From Pycnopodia helianthoides (taxonomy: Eukaryota > Echinodermata > Asteroidea > Forcipulatida > Asteriidae), in NCBI GenBank assembly GCA_032158295.1, contig CM063249.1, positions 9,191,195-9,255,194 of the forward strand: 64,000 nucleotides of DNA, read 5' to 3'. Below, piece after piece: positions 1-11,938 of the stretch. The notes below the pieces were generated by a model that saw only the letters and a program-made list of their open reading frames with translations, did not search any database and was not told the DNA's origin. The position numbers and the translations under genes are program-made. Each line of letters starts with the position of its first letter. Positions within the stretch are counted from its first letter, which is position 1.

Positions 1-560
1 GATCAGATGTTGGTCATTCTTACACCAGTGATGACCACTTCAACACACACTAAAATAGTCCAAATTGATCTCTTGTTTGACACTGTATATTTATTATTCT
101 TACAGGTCATCAACCCGATAAATTAATGTGCTCCGCTTAGATTTCCACTTCTGGTAATTTGGCGGGTGCTACATTTGGAGGCGCGAGAGGGATGGACGTG
201 TCTGGTTACCAGCCCCCTTACCAGTCAATATGCCTTCATCAGTGAACGAACCCGACAATGAGTGACTTGATGTACTTCAATGGCAAGACGAGCAGACAGT
301 AGTGAGACGGGAGTCAACGTATTAAGTCAATTGGACGTGCCATATTGAGGGTGTACCATCGGCCAGTGGCAGGATTGCCGTACAGAGGGATCACAGATAC
401 ACACAAGACCAGCTATATTAGTCAGCCAACATGGAAGATCTCCATTGGAGTATAACCATTGGACTCGGTAGCCTGTCCATCCAACAACTCAGCTAAGTAT
501 GTACCCATTTAGATGTTGATGCTGGGGACGTTTGATCACTACAGAGACGACTGACTCACA
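1..560. other. Unassigned left edge, possible 5' part of Ty3/gypsy remnant
   Basis: No protein domain is recognisable. The segment lies directly upstream of a gag-type zinc knuckle, so it may be the decayed leader and N-terminal gag part of the retroelement. No long terminal repeat was found here or at the other end. Confidence 0.3.
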
Positions 561-568
561 TCAACAGT

Positions 569-739
569 AAGGAAGTGGAAAATAGATGCCAGAAGTGTCA
601 AGAGGCTGGAACAGGTTCTGACTGTGACCATTGCTTCAAGTGTGGTTCAGGGGAGCACTTTGCTCGTGGATGTCCGAAAGTAAAAGATCGTACACACCAG
701 GGAAACAGTTCAAGGTTACATCCGTGGGACAGGGAGTAG
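569..739 (+). pseudogene. gag 3' fragment with CCHC zinc knuckle
   Basis: The frame containing position 587 reads two CxxC-like cysteine pairs and then a perfect nucleic-acid-binding knuckle CFKCGSGEHFARGC (C-x2-C-x4-H-x4-C). It ends at TAG 737-739. In Ty3/gypsy elements this knuckle is at the C-terminus of Gag and binds RNA for packaging. No initiator or upstream capsid domain is recognisable. Confidence 0.75.
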
Positions 740-885
740 CCAGGAGAGAAAGACAGTCCCCACACCCCAACAGGATCTACATCACCAACCAACCCATCAG
801 TTCCATATGCCACATCACACCCAGTCAACATCGGAAGGTGACAAACCTTATCAGACCAAGGTGTACAGTTGATTGATACCTCAAT

Positions 886-1600
886 AATTCACCTACCACT
901 GTACTATGGGATACCGGAGCCCAGGTTTCATTAATCAGTTCCCAGTGGCTTCACCAAAACCTCCTGAATGAACCAATTCACCCCCCATGATCTCCTTCAG
1001 TCCAAGAGGAATTTGGATCTCCGAGCTGCTAATAATGACACCCCAATTCCATTTGAAGGCTGGATTGAATTAGAATTGAGAATGAAGATGCCAAAGACGT
1101 GTACCCCAGTAGTTTTTCCAGCTTTTATCACACAAAATAAGATTCAACAACCGATTATTGGGTACAATGTGATTGAGACGCTTGTACATCACTCAGGTGA
1201 AGATGCCAACAGTATTCTTGGAAGAGCGATGAAGAACCTCGAACACACAAAAGCTGCAAATTTGATCAACTTGATTCATGCTAATGATCCAGAGGAAGTG
1301 TGCAGTGTCAAATCTGGGAGGCAGAACATCATGATCCCCAAACAGAACAATTTTGGTATTCGATGTTTGGCACGGGCTGGCTTGACAGATGGCAAGATAG
1401 AAGGACCGTTCATGCCAGACGTCAAACAGCAATGGCCAGAAGGTCTTCAGGTAGAGGAATCAGTGGTGAACCCCACAACAGGTACAGCAACGTACCCCAG
1501 TGATGATCCGAGTAACGAACTCCACAGACCGAGACATCATGTTAAAACGGCGTACTCCATTGGGCCACATACAACTTGTCAGTTCAGTGTGCCCCATTGA
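886..1600 (+). pseudogene. Retropepsin (aspartic protease) region, frameshifted
   Basis: Around 898-960 the frame reads TVLWDTGAQVSLI, with the D-T-G active-site triad of retroviral-type aspartic proteases. That frame stops at TGA 988-990. The continuation lies in another frame from 968 to 1600, with LDLRAANNDTPIPFEGWIE followed by PIIGYNVIE, which matches the second half of gypsy proteases. The frame change near 965-990 is a disabling lesion. The remainder to 1600 would be the protease-RT linker. Confidence 0.75.
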
Positions 1601-1618
1601 ACCCTCTACTCTTAATAC

Positions 1619-2333
1619 ATGGACACCAACACCCAAACACAGAGAAACCACAGTTCAACCAAGAAGAAACTTCTACGGGAGGAGTCAGCAGCTATCGTCA
1701 AAGATGACTCAGATCTTGGCTGTGTCCCTGACTTGAAAATGGAGATACGACTGCATGATGAGGAGCCCGTTCGAAAGACATACATGTCAATGGCCCGCCC
1801 ACTGTACCAGGAAGTCCGCACCTATCTTGCAGATCTAATTAGCCGTGACTGGATCCGGAAGTCTTCTTCTCTGTACTCATCACCAGTAGTGTGTGTCCGG
1901 AAGAAAGATGGAAGTCTAAGACTATGCGTCGACTACAGAGAGTTGACCAGAAAACCGTTCCTGATGATCGTCAGCCAATTCCTTGAATCAAGGATGTGGT
2001 GGACACAGCCTGTGCGGCAACCAATGGTTTTCTACCCTCGACCAGGGAAAAGCTTACAACCAGGGTTTTATGTCAGAGCAAAGTCGTCCACTCACAGCTT
2101 TCATCACACCTTGGGGACTTTACGAATGAGTCAGAATTCTATATGGGCTGACAAATGCTCCAGCAGTTTTCCAGTGATTTATGGAAACCTGCCTCGATGG
2201 CCTCAATGGTGAAATCGCAATGACCTACCTGGACGATGTTTTGGTGTTTAGCGACAACTTTCAAGACCACCTTGATCATCTGCGGCAGGTCCTTCAGCGT
2301 TTACAGATGCATGAATGCATGGTGTATAGCTAA
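1619..2333 (+). pseudogene. Reverse transcriptase fragment, frameshifted
   Basis: The first part (1619-2212) contains RKKDGSLRLCVDYREL, RT motif region 1-2 of gypsy elements. The frame is then lost within the palm. The catalytic box reappears in a different frame as TYLDDVLVFSDNF at about 2223-2260 and ends at TAA 2331-2333. Palm, fingers and the YxDD box are present but not joined in one frame, and the thumb and connection are absent. Confidence 0.8.
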
Positions 2334-2404
2334 GGCCCAACAAGTGCGAGCTCTTTCGAAGTGAAGTAGGCTACCTAGAATGACTGGTATCAGCTTGGTG
2401 ATTT

Positions 2405-3511
2405 TTGAAAACTTCACAAGGTTTGCCCAGGCGTATGCAACCCGAGATAAGTCTGGTGGCTGATAAAATCTTCAATGATTTTGATCTTCAATTCGGGTAT
2501 CCTCAGCGAATCCATCACAACCAAAGGGGAGAATTCGAAAACAAGCTGTTCAAACGCCTCAAACAACTCTCTGGTATTACACATTCCAGGATGACTCCAT
2601 ACCATCCGCAGGGCAATGGCCAATGTGAAAGACTTAACCGGACCCTCCTTGGGATGTTGATGACCCTTACTGAAGACCAGAAGTCGAATTGGAAAGAGTC
2701 ACTCCAGAAGGTGGTACATGCGTACAACTGTACTACTAACACTGCAACGGGGTTCTCACCATTCTTCTTGTTGTATAGACGCTCCCCTCGTCTGCCAGTT
2801 GATGTTGCGTTTGGCCTAGACCCAAAAGCTGGACCAAAAGAAGAGGACCACAACCAGTTTGTGAAACGGTGGAAAGCACAGGCAGCCAAGTTGACTGAGC
2901 AGGGGAAACGGTATCATGACCAGAAGGCCCACAGTACAGTTCTACAACCGGGAGACCGTGTCCTTATCCGCAATGTTGGATGCCATCCTGGGCCAGGAGA
3001 ACTCCGCTCTTACTGGGAGGACAATGTGTACATTGTTGTTGGTCGAAAAGGAGAGCACTCTCCAGTCTATGAAGTGAAGCAAGAAATGGGTAACCTGAAA
3101 CACCGTGTAGAACACTGTAATCTCCCATGCAACAGCATGAGAACAGATGCAAAACACAAGAAGAGTCTTTCCCAACAACAGAAGCGTACCCCAAAGTAGA
3201 CTCACCCACAAACTGCAAATAAACCCCATCCAACGATAGGTGATGACAGTTCAGATGAAGAAACTAACATCGTAGTCATCACTCCATCTAATCCCACACC
3301 TACTCTTGCGTTGGAGGAAGTGAACCAGCCCACATTGAGCCCTGCAGCAGTGCCCTTTCCATGGACTGCACCGGAGGTTGCTGACACACTTTCTGATGAA
3401 CCACCACAGCTTGAGGATGGCGCTGGAGATGATCAAGATACTGTTTGGATTGGCAGGATGGCAGATGTTGGTGGAGGGGAAGGAGGCATTGATGGCAAGT
3501 CGTGGTGGTAG
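2405..3511 (+). pseudogene. Integrase second half and pol C-terminal tail
   Basis: The segment opens inside the rve core. The catalytic Asp region reads IHHNQRGEFEN, where active gypsy copies have Asp at the fourth position, so this residue is Asn here. The later GQCERLNRTL keeps the catalytic Glu. It is followed by GFSPFFLLYRRSPRLPVD and a C-terminal GPY/F-like domain around GDRVLIRNVG. The frame meets TAG at 3197-3199 but stays open in the same frame to TAG 3509-3511, an acidic proline-rich tail, so the first stop is probably a point mutation. Confidence 0.85.
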
Positions 3512-3559
3512 CTCGTTTTGGGTATGTGTAATTGGCAGCAGCTTGGCATGTGTGCCACG

Positions 3560-4440
3560 ACGTACCAGTGACACCACCATCCATTTGTGACTACCATCCA
3601 CCTGCTACTACCACTCCCTGCCAATCCTCCACCACCCGCCGGTAAGCCTCTACAACCAAATTAAACCCACTATCCACCATCATCTACCAACATAACCTAC
3701 CACCTACCCAACAGGCATATGCTTTTCTTTACCCTTGACCCAACCCAACCCACCATCTGCCAAACCTCTACCTTCACCTTTCATCCATCAACCTTCAACA
3801 TTCTACCACCAACCACCCACCCACAACCACTTACCGACCACCATCAACCAATCACTCACTACCTTCTTGCAACATCTCTGGTGTCACACTCTGACAACTA
3901 CCCTAACACAATTCCAAGCATTAACACAAGCACCAACCCACCCCTTCCCATCGGCAATGCCCGAACCCTTCACCCTCCACCAACCATCACCCCATGCTGC
4001 CTACCACCCACCACCACCACCATCAACCACCACCCAACCTCAACCCACCCCATTCCACCACCCTCCATACACCATCATCCACCAACACCCACCAACTCCC
4101 ACATCCCACCTACCCGTCAACCCTACCAAGCAAATTCCACACCCCCCCCCCCTCCACTGCCCTCATCACCTTCCCCCACACCACCACCACCCACCTGTCA
4201 ACCCCTAACACCCAACCCTCCACCCACCCCCTTAAAGCGCCCTCAATCCATCTTTATCCAACATCCACAATCCACTCTCCACCATCCACCCATCTACCAA
4301 CACCCACTTGTCGATCCCTAGACCACCAAAGCTCCAAGCAGTCTTCACCACCAAAACCCACCACCAACTCCCACAACCCACCACCAACCCATCAAATACC
4401 TCCCACCAAGTCATTGAAACAGATCTAGCTTCATCAATCC
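3560..4440. repeat. A/C-rich, G-depleted low-complexity tract
   Basis: Imperfect CCACCAACC-type repetition over almost 900 bases. The plus strand is nearly free of G from about 3660 to 4330. All three plus frames are largely open as a result and would encode only Pro/Thr/His/Asn/Ser low complexity. I do not call a gene. It directly follows the retroelement tail. Confidence 0.8.
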
Positions 4441-7400
4441 CAGTGTCAGTGCAGTTTGAGGTCTTTACTTACCACAAAAGTGCTATGGTGAGTTAGAAGC
4501 TTTTTTTTCTCTCTCTCTAAAGATTATCATGTTAAATGTGTTGGAGAATTAATATACATAAATATTTATGAATCAATAAGCTCAAGTTAAAGTTGAGACC
4601 ACTACTGTTGCAAGTTATTCCATTAAGAAATAAAACTCTTCTGCATCATTTAAAATTATGAAATTGTAAATATCCAAATTGATTTTTAACCTGAAGTGAG
4701 GTATTTTCCTCAAGTAAATCAGATACCGTAGTTTCTTGCATATAAGACGCGTCTTATCTGAAAAAAAAACAACTGCGTCTTATCTAACAGTGCACCTTAT
4801 GTGCTATTGCTTGAGTTCATTGTGAATGATCACTGAGTGAAATCTTAAATGTTGTATGCTGTAAAATAATCCTTTCTTTCGTCCAGAGTGATCATACGGA
4901 AGACAACAGTACAAATGGTATGAAATTGTTCATAAAGAAAGCCATAAAATGTTTCACTGATCCATGTGAACCGGGAAGGGGGGGGGAGGCACTTTACAGG
5001 GTAGTTTATCTTACCTAGGATCATGTACGATCTCATGTTAACTAAACATATTTTCCTCTCTTAATCAAACCTTTCACAGCATGAGTTGGTTTCATAAAAC
5101 CACGCTGGAGCACATCCTTCACTGCTGTGTAGAGGGATTTGGAGTTGCAGAGACAGCAACACCTTTATGGAAACATCAAATGTCTTCAAGACATCCTGCT
5201 CATCAAGGAACCATTCACGATCAACCAAGAAATCAGTTGGCTTTATTTCTATTAAGATCTTGATATTGCTAATGATAACTACATACTTGTAACTGATTTT
5301 TTAAGTAAGTGCACCATATGTTAACATGGACGTTACTTCAACTCACAAAGTTGGAGATCTTGCCATGATCGTCCTAAGCTGGACCATGCCACATGTCCTA
5401 GAGGGTGGTATCAATCAACATGGACAGTAATTTGGTTAAAACGGGCAGGACAAAACTCTGCCAGTATCCTTTGTGTTCAAAATCGGTCTGTCAATTGTCA
5501 ATGCTAGATGAAACCAAATTATAATATTTAATTGATGCCACTTGAAATGTTTGACTTTTACACAATTTACATTTTGCCCATAGAGGTGCCCTTTACCAAA
5601 GAAAAAACACATTAGTGGGTGCCCCTATCTGTCCTTTCAAAAACGAAGCATCAGTCCTGCATATGAGGGAAGTTTAGTTTTGTAACAAAGTATTTTACCC
5701 ACAAAGACTAATCTTGCATTAATGAAGAAAACAAATTCAAAACTCCATTTCACTTACTTTTTCATTGAATAAATCCTTAATGAAATAAAATATCTGAACG
5801 TGTTGTACATTTTAGTTGAAACATAGTCACTATAGCCAAGACCCATTTGTGACATTTGACACATTTGTCTCATTTGTCTGAGATCCAGCTACTGATCTTG
5901 AGCTTCTCTTTTTAGCATTAATGCGGAGTGTTATTGGAGAAGGATAATACTTATAAAGATGGCATGTGGTATCATTGAATGGCCTCACGTTTCGACCTTT
6001 GCAGAGTCTTTCTCAAAGGCTGACTTTCTAAAACGGGCTTAAAGTTTGGCACCTGGACCTACACCCAGAACTGATCAAATTGTTTGTCTTTTTAAGACAT
6101 CGATTTGAAAAAAAAATGTGTTGGTTTTAGTTTGTGATTTCTTTAAAACAATTGTCGAATAAAGAGAACGTTGATACCATGTCACCCTATTTCTGTTTGA
6201 TAATGATATATTTATTGATGTGTGTATTTACCTTGCCCAATTCACTGTAAATAAATACATTTTCTTTTTTAAAATAAAAACAACAAATAAGTAAAAGCAA
6301 GCGTAGCTAATGAATGGCTTGATTCATGCCATAGCTAGCCCCCCCCCCCCCCCCGTAAAAAATTCACTGCCCCCGCTTGCAACAACCCCCGTTATGCCAC
6401 GGTTTGATAGCTGTACATTAATAGGAATAGTAATTTAATTACTATTACTGATGGTCATTGATTAAATGGGAGCCAGTCTATGTTTCCCTGTTTCTTCGGT
6501 TTGGTTTAAATGTCACGAAATGATTACACCATGTTTGTTAAAACTCAAATTCTTTTAATGGCTTTGAGATTGTCTGGGACCAATTTTTCACAATGATTCG
6601 TCAGATGGGCATCCCATACAATTTAATAAATTGTTAATACATGTACATATTTAATAGCAGGGCTTCGAACCAGGGTCATATTGGTGAAAGCCGAGCGCTT
6701 TACGCACTAGCCACCCAAAAACAAAAACCCAAGGAAAAAAATGTAAATCAGTTCCACTGAGAAGTTGCATGCCTGAGCCAGTACAGCACTTAATGCAGTG
6801 AACAAAGCGTAAAGCCATCAGTACAACGGTCTATTGGGGCCCGAATTCAGGGCACTACTTACCGAGTCATTTATCTAATTTTCAGTTTACCGTAGGCGCA
6901 AAATTGTGCAAAGCAGTACCAAAAATTGGGCCCTGTGCTATCGATTGCTATTACACATGAAGTGAGCATACATGATGTGACATGAACATACTTGTGTGAA
7001 GCCTACAATGAACAAGTTTACAATGAACATGAAAAACAATATCGTCATGTGAAATCAATGTTTCAAAATTGATGTTCATTGTGCCTTAATCTTTTGTTTT
7101 TAGATTCCCTGTGTGCCGTTATGATTAAAGCACTCCTACATGAAAAAGAGCCAGACTATATTTCACACTTCCAACCTCAGTTAGACTGCATGCATTTGTA
7201 TTGGACTAGAAAACCAAACAGTCACTTTAAACATGATGATTATATCACAAAAAGATTCCTTTTCCCAGGAAAATGACATATAAAAGCGTTAGCATTGAAA
7301 AAACAGAAGGGGAAGGGGCTTGGGTAAACCCAACCAAAATATGCCTTTAAATATATCTCATCAAATATAATCTTTGACAGAGAATTTATAAATGTTTAAA

Positions 7401-7930
7401 ATCAACCATACATTTAATACACTCTTTAGTTATTGATATTTTACAAACAAAATTACATCAATAAAATACAAATTAACCGGAATTTCACAATCAATGAATC
7501 TATTTGATGAGTACCGTAAGTTAAGCTCTAGAAAACAATATATTAAACCTTAAAACAGACACCTTTAAATTTGTTTTGAATCAGGGTCCGAGTCTTCCCT
7601 ACTCATGTAAGAGTGTCCAGGCCCAATTTCATAGAACTGCTTAACTCGGTAGAGTTTGAAACTGTTCGAAATTTCAAAAGTAACTTTTTAGACAAATTAT
7701 GGATAATTCCAAGTTAACCAAATACTCAGAAGCCTCCTTGAGTTTGATTAAAATACTAAATCCCAACTAAGAATCTGACAGAGAAACTGTGTTTAAAAAC
7801 AACGGGATGCCATGCGATGTACATTATTTGTGACTGATTCCCTGCTGATGTCTGATTCTATACCATCTTAGAGCAAGTTCAATCAAGGACCATAGTTAAC
7901 TATAGTTCCACTAACTGATTGTTGGCCAGA
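4441..7930. other. Non-genic DNA with minor repeats
   Basis: No supportable gene. It contains a short repeat with tataagacgc motifs at 4735-4805, a fragment of a dispersed repeat (gaggtgccctttacc-like) near 5575-5660 that recurs near 9630, a C homopolymer at about 6341-6355, a possible tRNA-SINE fragment near 6655-6715, and a partial GGCCCAATTTCATAGA-type repeat near 7620. Short open frames here (for example 7079-7276) show no recognisable domain. Confidence 0.5.
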
Positions 7931-8269
7931 CTAGTCTGGTGGTTGGACTAGTCTTGTTGACGATTTGCGACCAGCCGACCGAGGCTGGGCTCTATTAGCG
8001 TAGAATTTGGTCATAAGCAAAGCCACGAAAATCGCCAAGCTCAATGAAATCAGACCCTGGCGCCAACTTTGCTTTGAAACATCAGGGTACCAGCCAAAAT
8101 GCCTGGTAATATACACTGTTTGTAACCGGTTATCTGCATGTTTTACCAGGTCAATCAATTTTGCTGGAAATATCAAACTGCTTGGCAGTTTTAAATGATT
8201 TTTGCGCTCAGAACACCGAGAGAATCTTTTAGTAGAAAACTGATCCTTACATTTTTGTGCGATTACTGA
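7931..8269 (-). CDS. Possible C-terminal exon with one membrane segment (unrecognised)
   Basis: The minus frame is open for over 100 codons and ends at a TAG near 7929-7931. The translated end contains a hydrophobic run, LISLSLAIFVALLM, followed by a basic tail rich in Arg/Lys/Ser, the pattern of a tail-anchored or single-pass protein. I do not recognise the family. There is no good initiator near the start of the open region and no convincing acceptor was located. The opposite strand is also open over part of it, so it may be chance. Confidence 0.2.
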   Translation of the reverse strand, partial: SVIAQKCKDQFSTKRFSRCSERKNHLKLPSSLIFPAKLIDLVKHADNRLQTVYITRHFGWYPDVSKQSWRQGLISLSLAIFVALLMTKFYANRAQPRSAGRKSSTRLVQPPD

Positions 8270-8558
8270 AGCTTTTAAAAGGCACTTGCAAGTTTATACA
8301 GAAATTAAATACACTATGTAATTTACATAACTACACAAAAATATTTTTAAATGGGCTAAGATTTTAAAATAGATATTCTTAACCCAAAAAATTAATTAGC
8401 AAGGTTTGATTTATCGTTAAATCTAAGTAATTACGAGTACAGCTAATTATTTTCCACCAGTACTTAACGCCTATGTTGCACGTATGTTGCTTTTTTACGG
8501 TATAAAATTTCACAAAATTGTTGCTGTGAAAAATTGATCTTATGGTCCTCGATTGAAA

Positions 8559-8686
8559 TTAAGGCCGAATCCGAATTAGCAGCTACAGCTACGGCTGTTG
8601 CTAAGGGCAACCTATGCTTCAACGCGTGTTGATGTAGTGATTGAGCCATAGTCGTAGCCGAAGCCGGCAATTTGGACACGGCCTTA
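8559..8686. mobile_element. Short MITE with TAAGGCC ends
   Basis: About 128 bp bounded by TTAAGGCCGAATCCGAATT and an inverted AATTTGGACACGGCCTTA, with internal gcagctacagctacggc-type sequence. The inverted ends and small size indicate a miniature inverted-repeat element. A partial relative is near 13495-13520. Confidence 0.6.
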
Positions 8687-8689
8687 GCT

Positions 8690-9300
8690 TTTGATATTTT
8701 GGCTGAGTAGTCAAATCAGTACTTTTATATCAATATAAGTTTAACTAATAAGAGGGACAATACCAAAGAAGTCTGAGTTAAGATGTTCCCTGACTTTATA
8801 TAAACAAAAAACAACCATCATTTGAATGAGGCTCAATTACAAAATTTGGAAAATTTCACCTTCCATTTTATTTTCAGAACCAATGACAAAGTCCCTGCTT
8901 GTTTTCACCAAAACTTCGTTATTGAATAGTGTGTAGCATTGCCACAAAGTTAATATGCATAAAATACGCAGGTTGGGATACTTCGGAATCATATGATTAT
9001 AAGATGAATGCTAATGGCCCACATTTATGAATACATTGTATATCAGCTACATGGACCATTCATCTTTTCTTCTTTTTTTTCTTTCTGTTTTTTATACTCA
9101 ATTGCACTGTGAGTAAAAATCTTACTTATTTATATTTTAGTACAGTATGGAAACAAGCTTGACTCAATGGTGTCTGTTAAAAAAAAAAAATTTTTTTTAG
9201 GTTGTATGTTGAATCTCTCATGGTGCCATTTATTTTGTAATCATGAGAAACACTTTTCGAACAATGGTTTTAGACCCCTTGCAAAGAATGTCATCAACCA
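8690..9300. other. No gene seen
   Basis: A+T-rich DNA with homopolymer and pyrimidine runs near 9065-9095 and 9180-9198. No coding or RNA feature is supportable. Confidence 0.5.
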
Positions 9301-9301
9301 T

Positions 9302-9458
9302 GGACTTGATGCATTGATGTCATCCCTCCACCATCTTAGAGGTAAAATGATGATGAAACAATGAAAAATGCACATCTTTGTCTGCACAGCACACAGGGCG
9401 GGCCAATGAGTGACCTCCTTTTCAGAGGGCGCGCCTTACTGCAGTAAGGTGCATAAGG
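9302..9458. mobile_element. MITE, GACCTTATGCA family, copy 1 (diverged)
   Basis: Shares layout and words with the copies at 58008 and 60014: an end with a gcattga-gtcat motif, a ccatctta-gaggtaaa block, a gcaca-rich middle, and an inverted gcataaggt end. This copy has lost the perfect TGACGTCA palindromes present in the 58-kb copy. Confidence 0.6.
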
Positions 9459-9786
9459 TTTATTGCTAAACAAATTGGGGTAACTTTAAACAAAATTGTT
9501 TTGTTGACAAGAAACTAAACTAAAGGGGTCACCATGTGACCAGGCTATGGAGGCAAGTTCCTCCGTTGCCCCTGGTCATTATCTTGGTGCCCCATGTAAT
9601 ATTACAATAGAAGTTTACAATTTCCTCATAGAGGTGCCTTTTACCAAGGAGAAAATTCTTTGGCGCACTTGTCCTTTAAAGCACATAGCATCAGGCCTGC
9701 ATGATATACTTTCCTTGTGTGCATTTTAAGCATAGCATGCTTGATTACATGAGTGGGACCACAAAACAATTATTTTGACAACACAC

Positions 9787-9885
9787 AAAATGGTGGACAG
9801 GGTCTGCAAGAAAATGGTGAACAGGGTCTGCAAGAAAATGGTGAACAGGGTCTGCAAGAAAATGGTGAACAGCAGGGTCTGCAAG
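9787..9885 (+). repeat. 24-bp tandem repeat, four units
   Basis: Units of aaaatggtgaacagggtctg plus caag at 9787-9810, 9811-9834, 9835-9858 and a 27-bp last unit 9859-9885 with a 3-bp insertion. The high identity of the units suggests a recent expansion. Confidence 0.9.
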
Positions 9886-10118
9886 GGGTCTAAAGGAAGC
9901 TTTTGTTTGTTGTGTTAGCGCCCTCTACAGGCGTCATTTTAAATTAGACAGTGTCCGAACTGAGCTCCTTTTGGCCCTCAGCTGACATGTTACATCAAAA
10001 CAGGGAAACATTAAAAATGTTGGCAGAGACACTGGTCCAAACCATGGAAGAAGCCAAAGTGGTCAGTTCAGACGCCCTAATTATCCCCTAAATGGACCTA
10101 GCTGAAGAGTTTGATGAA

Positions 10119-10370
10119 TTAAAAGCAGGCATGGCTATGGCTTGTTGTTCTGCTCCTTGAAGGTGCCCTGTTCAGCTGCTCCAAGCAGAACGTGCAGATG
10201 AAGTGCTCCTTGGAACTTCTTCTGCATCCATGGCAGTGATACAGCGGCCTGTGATGGGCTTGCAGCAGCCGGCGCACAGCGAGCCCCGCACGGGGTGGTA
10301 GTGAATCTCGCAGTAGGGGGATACTGTCATGGTCGAAGAAACTGCCGCCGTCGAAAGGCATACGTCATTC
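10119..10370 (-). pseudogene. Paxillin-like terminal LIM3/LIM4 exon, multiply lesioned
   Basis: After an acceptor (polypyrimidine then ag at 10371-10372) the minus strand encodes the end of a paxillin/Hic-5-type protein: [12 protein letters not shown], then [41 protein letters not shown] and CHACF before TAA 10119-10121. These motifs lie in different frames. Lesions seen are TGA where the first zinc-ligand Cys codon is expected near 10365-10367, an extra C in a C run near 10315, frame changes around ITAM-to-KKF and after CLEQLN, and a 2-base loss in the last PYC. Either this exon is decayed or the consensus sequence is poor here. The C-terminal LKLF-type tail of paxillin is absent. Confidence 0.7.
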
Positions 10371-11698
10371 CTACGGTAAAAAAAAAACACCATACAAATT
10401 TAAAACAAACCACAATTCACCTTTCTAACATGTTATGAATGCAACAATACATGATGCCATCGTAGCCTTCAAACTTATCGTTATAAAACATGAGATGTCA
10501 TGGCTACTTAAAATCTCCAGTCTTTTTGCAGAAATTGTCCGCAGCTCCATGAATAAAATTGCTGTATATAGCTTGTTTTGACAACAAGTCAACATTGTAC
10601 AATCCTTTAACAAAATATAGCAAACTCAGAACTACTCCTAAAGCATCACAAAGAGTAGTCCGTGTACGATTTCATAAAGCTGTTTCGCGGTAAGCATATA
10701 TATTTGTGTTGTTTACTTTAATCTTTTGCTCAGCAGAAAAATATACTCGAGCAAAACTATATTTCCTAAACTATTACGAAAATTTGACAGTGTGTGTGTG
10801 TGTGTGTGTGTGTGTTCACAATGGATTTTAAATGTTGCATCAGTCATCTGCTTACAGAAATCGCCAGCAAGTTAGCACATATTTTATTACAGAAAGCAGT
10901 GGTTGTGAAACAGGAAACTGAGCCGAGGACCACTCTGCTTACAGGCTCTATGAAGATGCCCCCTGGTTAATATCAGTAAGCAGTCATTTTCGGCTAACCG
11001 TCTGCCTGTTAGCAGAGTTTCATTTCACAGTGCTATTTAAAATACATAAGAAGCCATGCTATTTTGAAACTTGTTTCTCGTAAATGGTGCAACTCTAAAT
11101 TCTTTCCAGCTTTTTGGCACTTTTCCTGTCTCACTGTTGACTCCACCTTAATTTACACAGCATTGGGATTATGCTCAAATTTAATCTTAATTTGGGGTTC
11201 AACCTTTACACTCTTGGTAAAATTTTCCAGTGAAAACGTTTCAACTGCACAGGTTGTGTATGGTGGCACCACCATGCACAGAATTCTGAGCATGTGCAGG
11301 GCTCGAATTATACACTGGCCCGAGGCCAGTGATTTTAGCATTGGGCCAGTTAGGCTAACTCATGTCCAAACAAGTCCGGAGGTTTTGTGTTTGTGTTCAA
11401 ATGCTGACTTTCAGTCTGATAAATACAATTTTGTTGATTATCGAAGACTATCTTACCCATAATATACAAATAAGATCAATCTTCTCTTAGTGCTTTTTCA
11501 AATTCAAACAATTCAATTATTAACCTGTGTAGGCCTAGGCATTTTTTCCTCTCACTTTAATTCTGGTCTTGTATTCCAGTCCAGTAAATGTTTTGAGCTA
11601 CAAGCCCTGCAGTCTTGATGTGTGTGTTGTGTAGTCAGATTCACTCAATTATACTATTATATTGCACTTAATTATTATACCAAGTACCAAGTACTCAC
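10371..11698 (-). other. Intron of paxillin-like gene
   Basis: Between the donor gtgagt at 11693-11698 and the acceptor ag at 10371-10372. It contains a (GT)n run at about 10793-10815. No exon was recognised inside; the open frame 11064-11462 on the plus strand shows no domain. Confidence 0.6.
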
Positions 11699-11938
11699 CC
11701 CACACACAAAGCACTCAGGGTGCCATTGCACATTAAGAGCAGTGATGTAGTTCTCCATGATTGCATGATGGCAGCCGCCACACTCCGAGGCAAACATATC
11801 GAAGCAGTCCTCTTTGCAGTACACCTTGTTAGCATTGTTGTTCTTCTCATGGAAGCCCCCCTCGCCAAACAGCTGACCGCATTGGGCGCAGAAGAAATGC
11901 TCCGGGTGCCAGGTCATATCCAGGGCAGTCACACCTTT
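11699..11938 (-). CDS. Paxillin/Hic-5-type LIM2-LIM3 exon
   Basis: Eighty intact codons flanked by an acceptor (attcccag before AAAGGT) and donor gtgagt. The translation runs from the inter-finger linker [20 protein letters not shown] through the rest of LIM2 ([18 protein letters not shown]) into the first finger of LIM3 ([15 protein letters not shown]). LIM domains are paired Cys/His zinc fingers; in paxillin the four C-terminal LIMs direct the scaffold to focal adhesions and bind kinase and phosphatase partners. Residue spacing and wording match the paxillin/Hic-5/leupaxin family closely. Sequence alone does not choose among the three, although most invertebrates have a single paxillin. A small NNNAN insertion within LIM2 is unusual. 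Confidence 0.9.

Larger units (their letters stand above)
560..3511 (+). mobile_element. Ty3/gypsy LTR-retrotransposon remnant, internally deleted
   Basis: The order gag zinc knuckle, aspartic protease, reverse transcriptase, integrase core, integrase C-terminal domain is that of Ty3/gypsy elements. The pieces lie in different frames and are separated by stops. After the YLDD motif near 2226 the sequence passes almost at once (by about 2405) to the second half of the integrase core, so the rest of RT, RNase H, the integrase zinc-binding domain and its first catalytic Asp are missing. No LTRs, primer-binding site or polypurine tract were identified with confidence. The copy is defective. Confidence 0.9.

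Noticed and set aside
1..200. 5' LTR or primer-binding site of the gypsy element (tggcgggtgctacatttgga)
   Set aside because: No matching 3' LTR was seen, and no tRNA complementarity could be assigned with confidence.
3719..4428. Long open frames encoding Pro/Thr/His/Asn-rich proteins
   Set aside because: Several overlapping frames are open at once because the tract lacks G and few stop codons can form. This is low complexity, not a gene.
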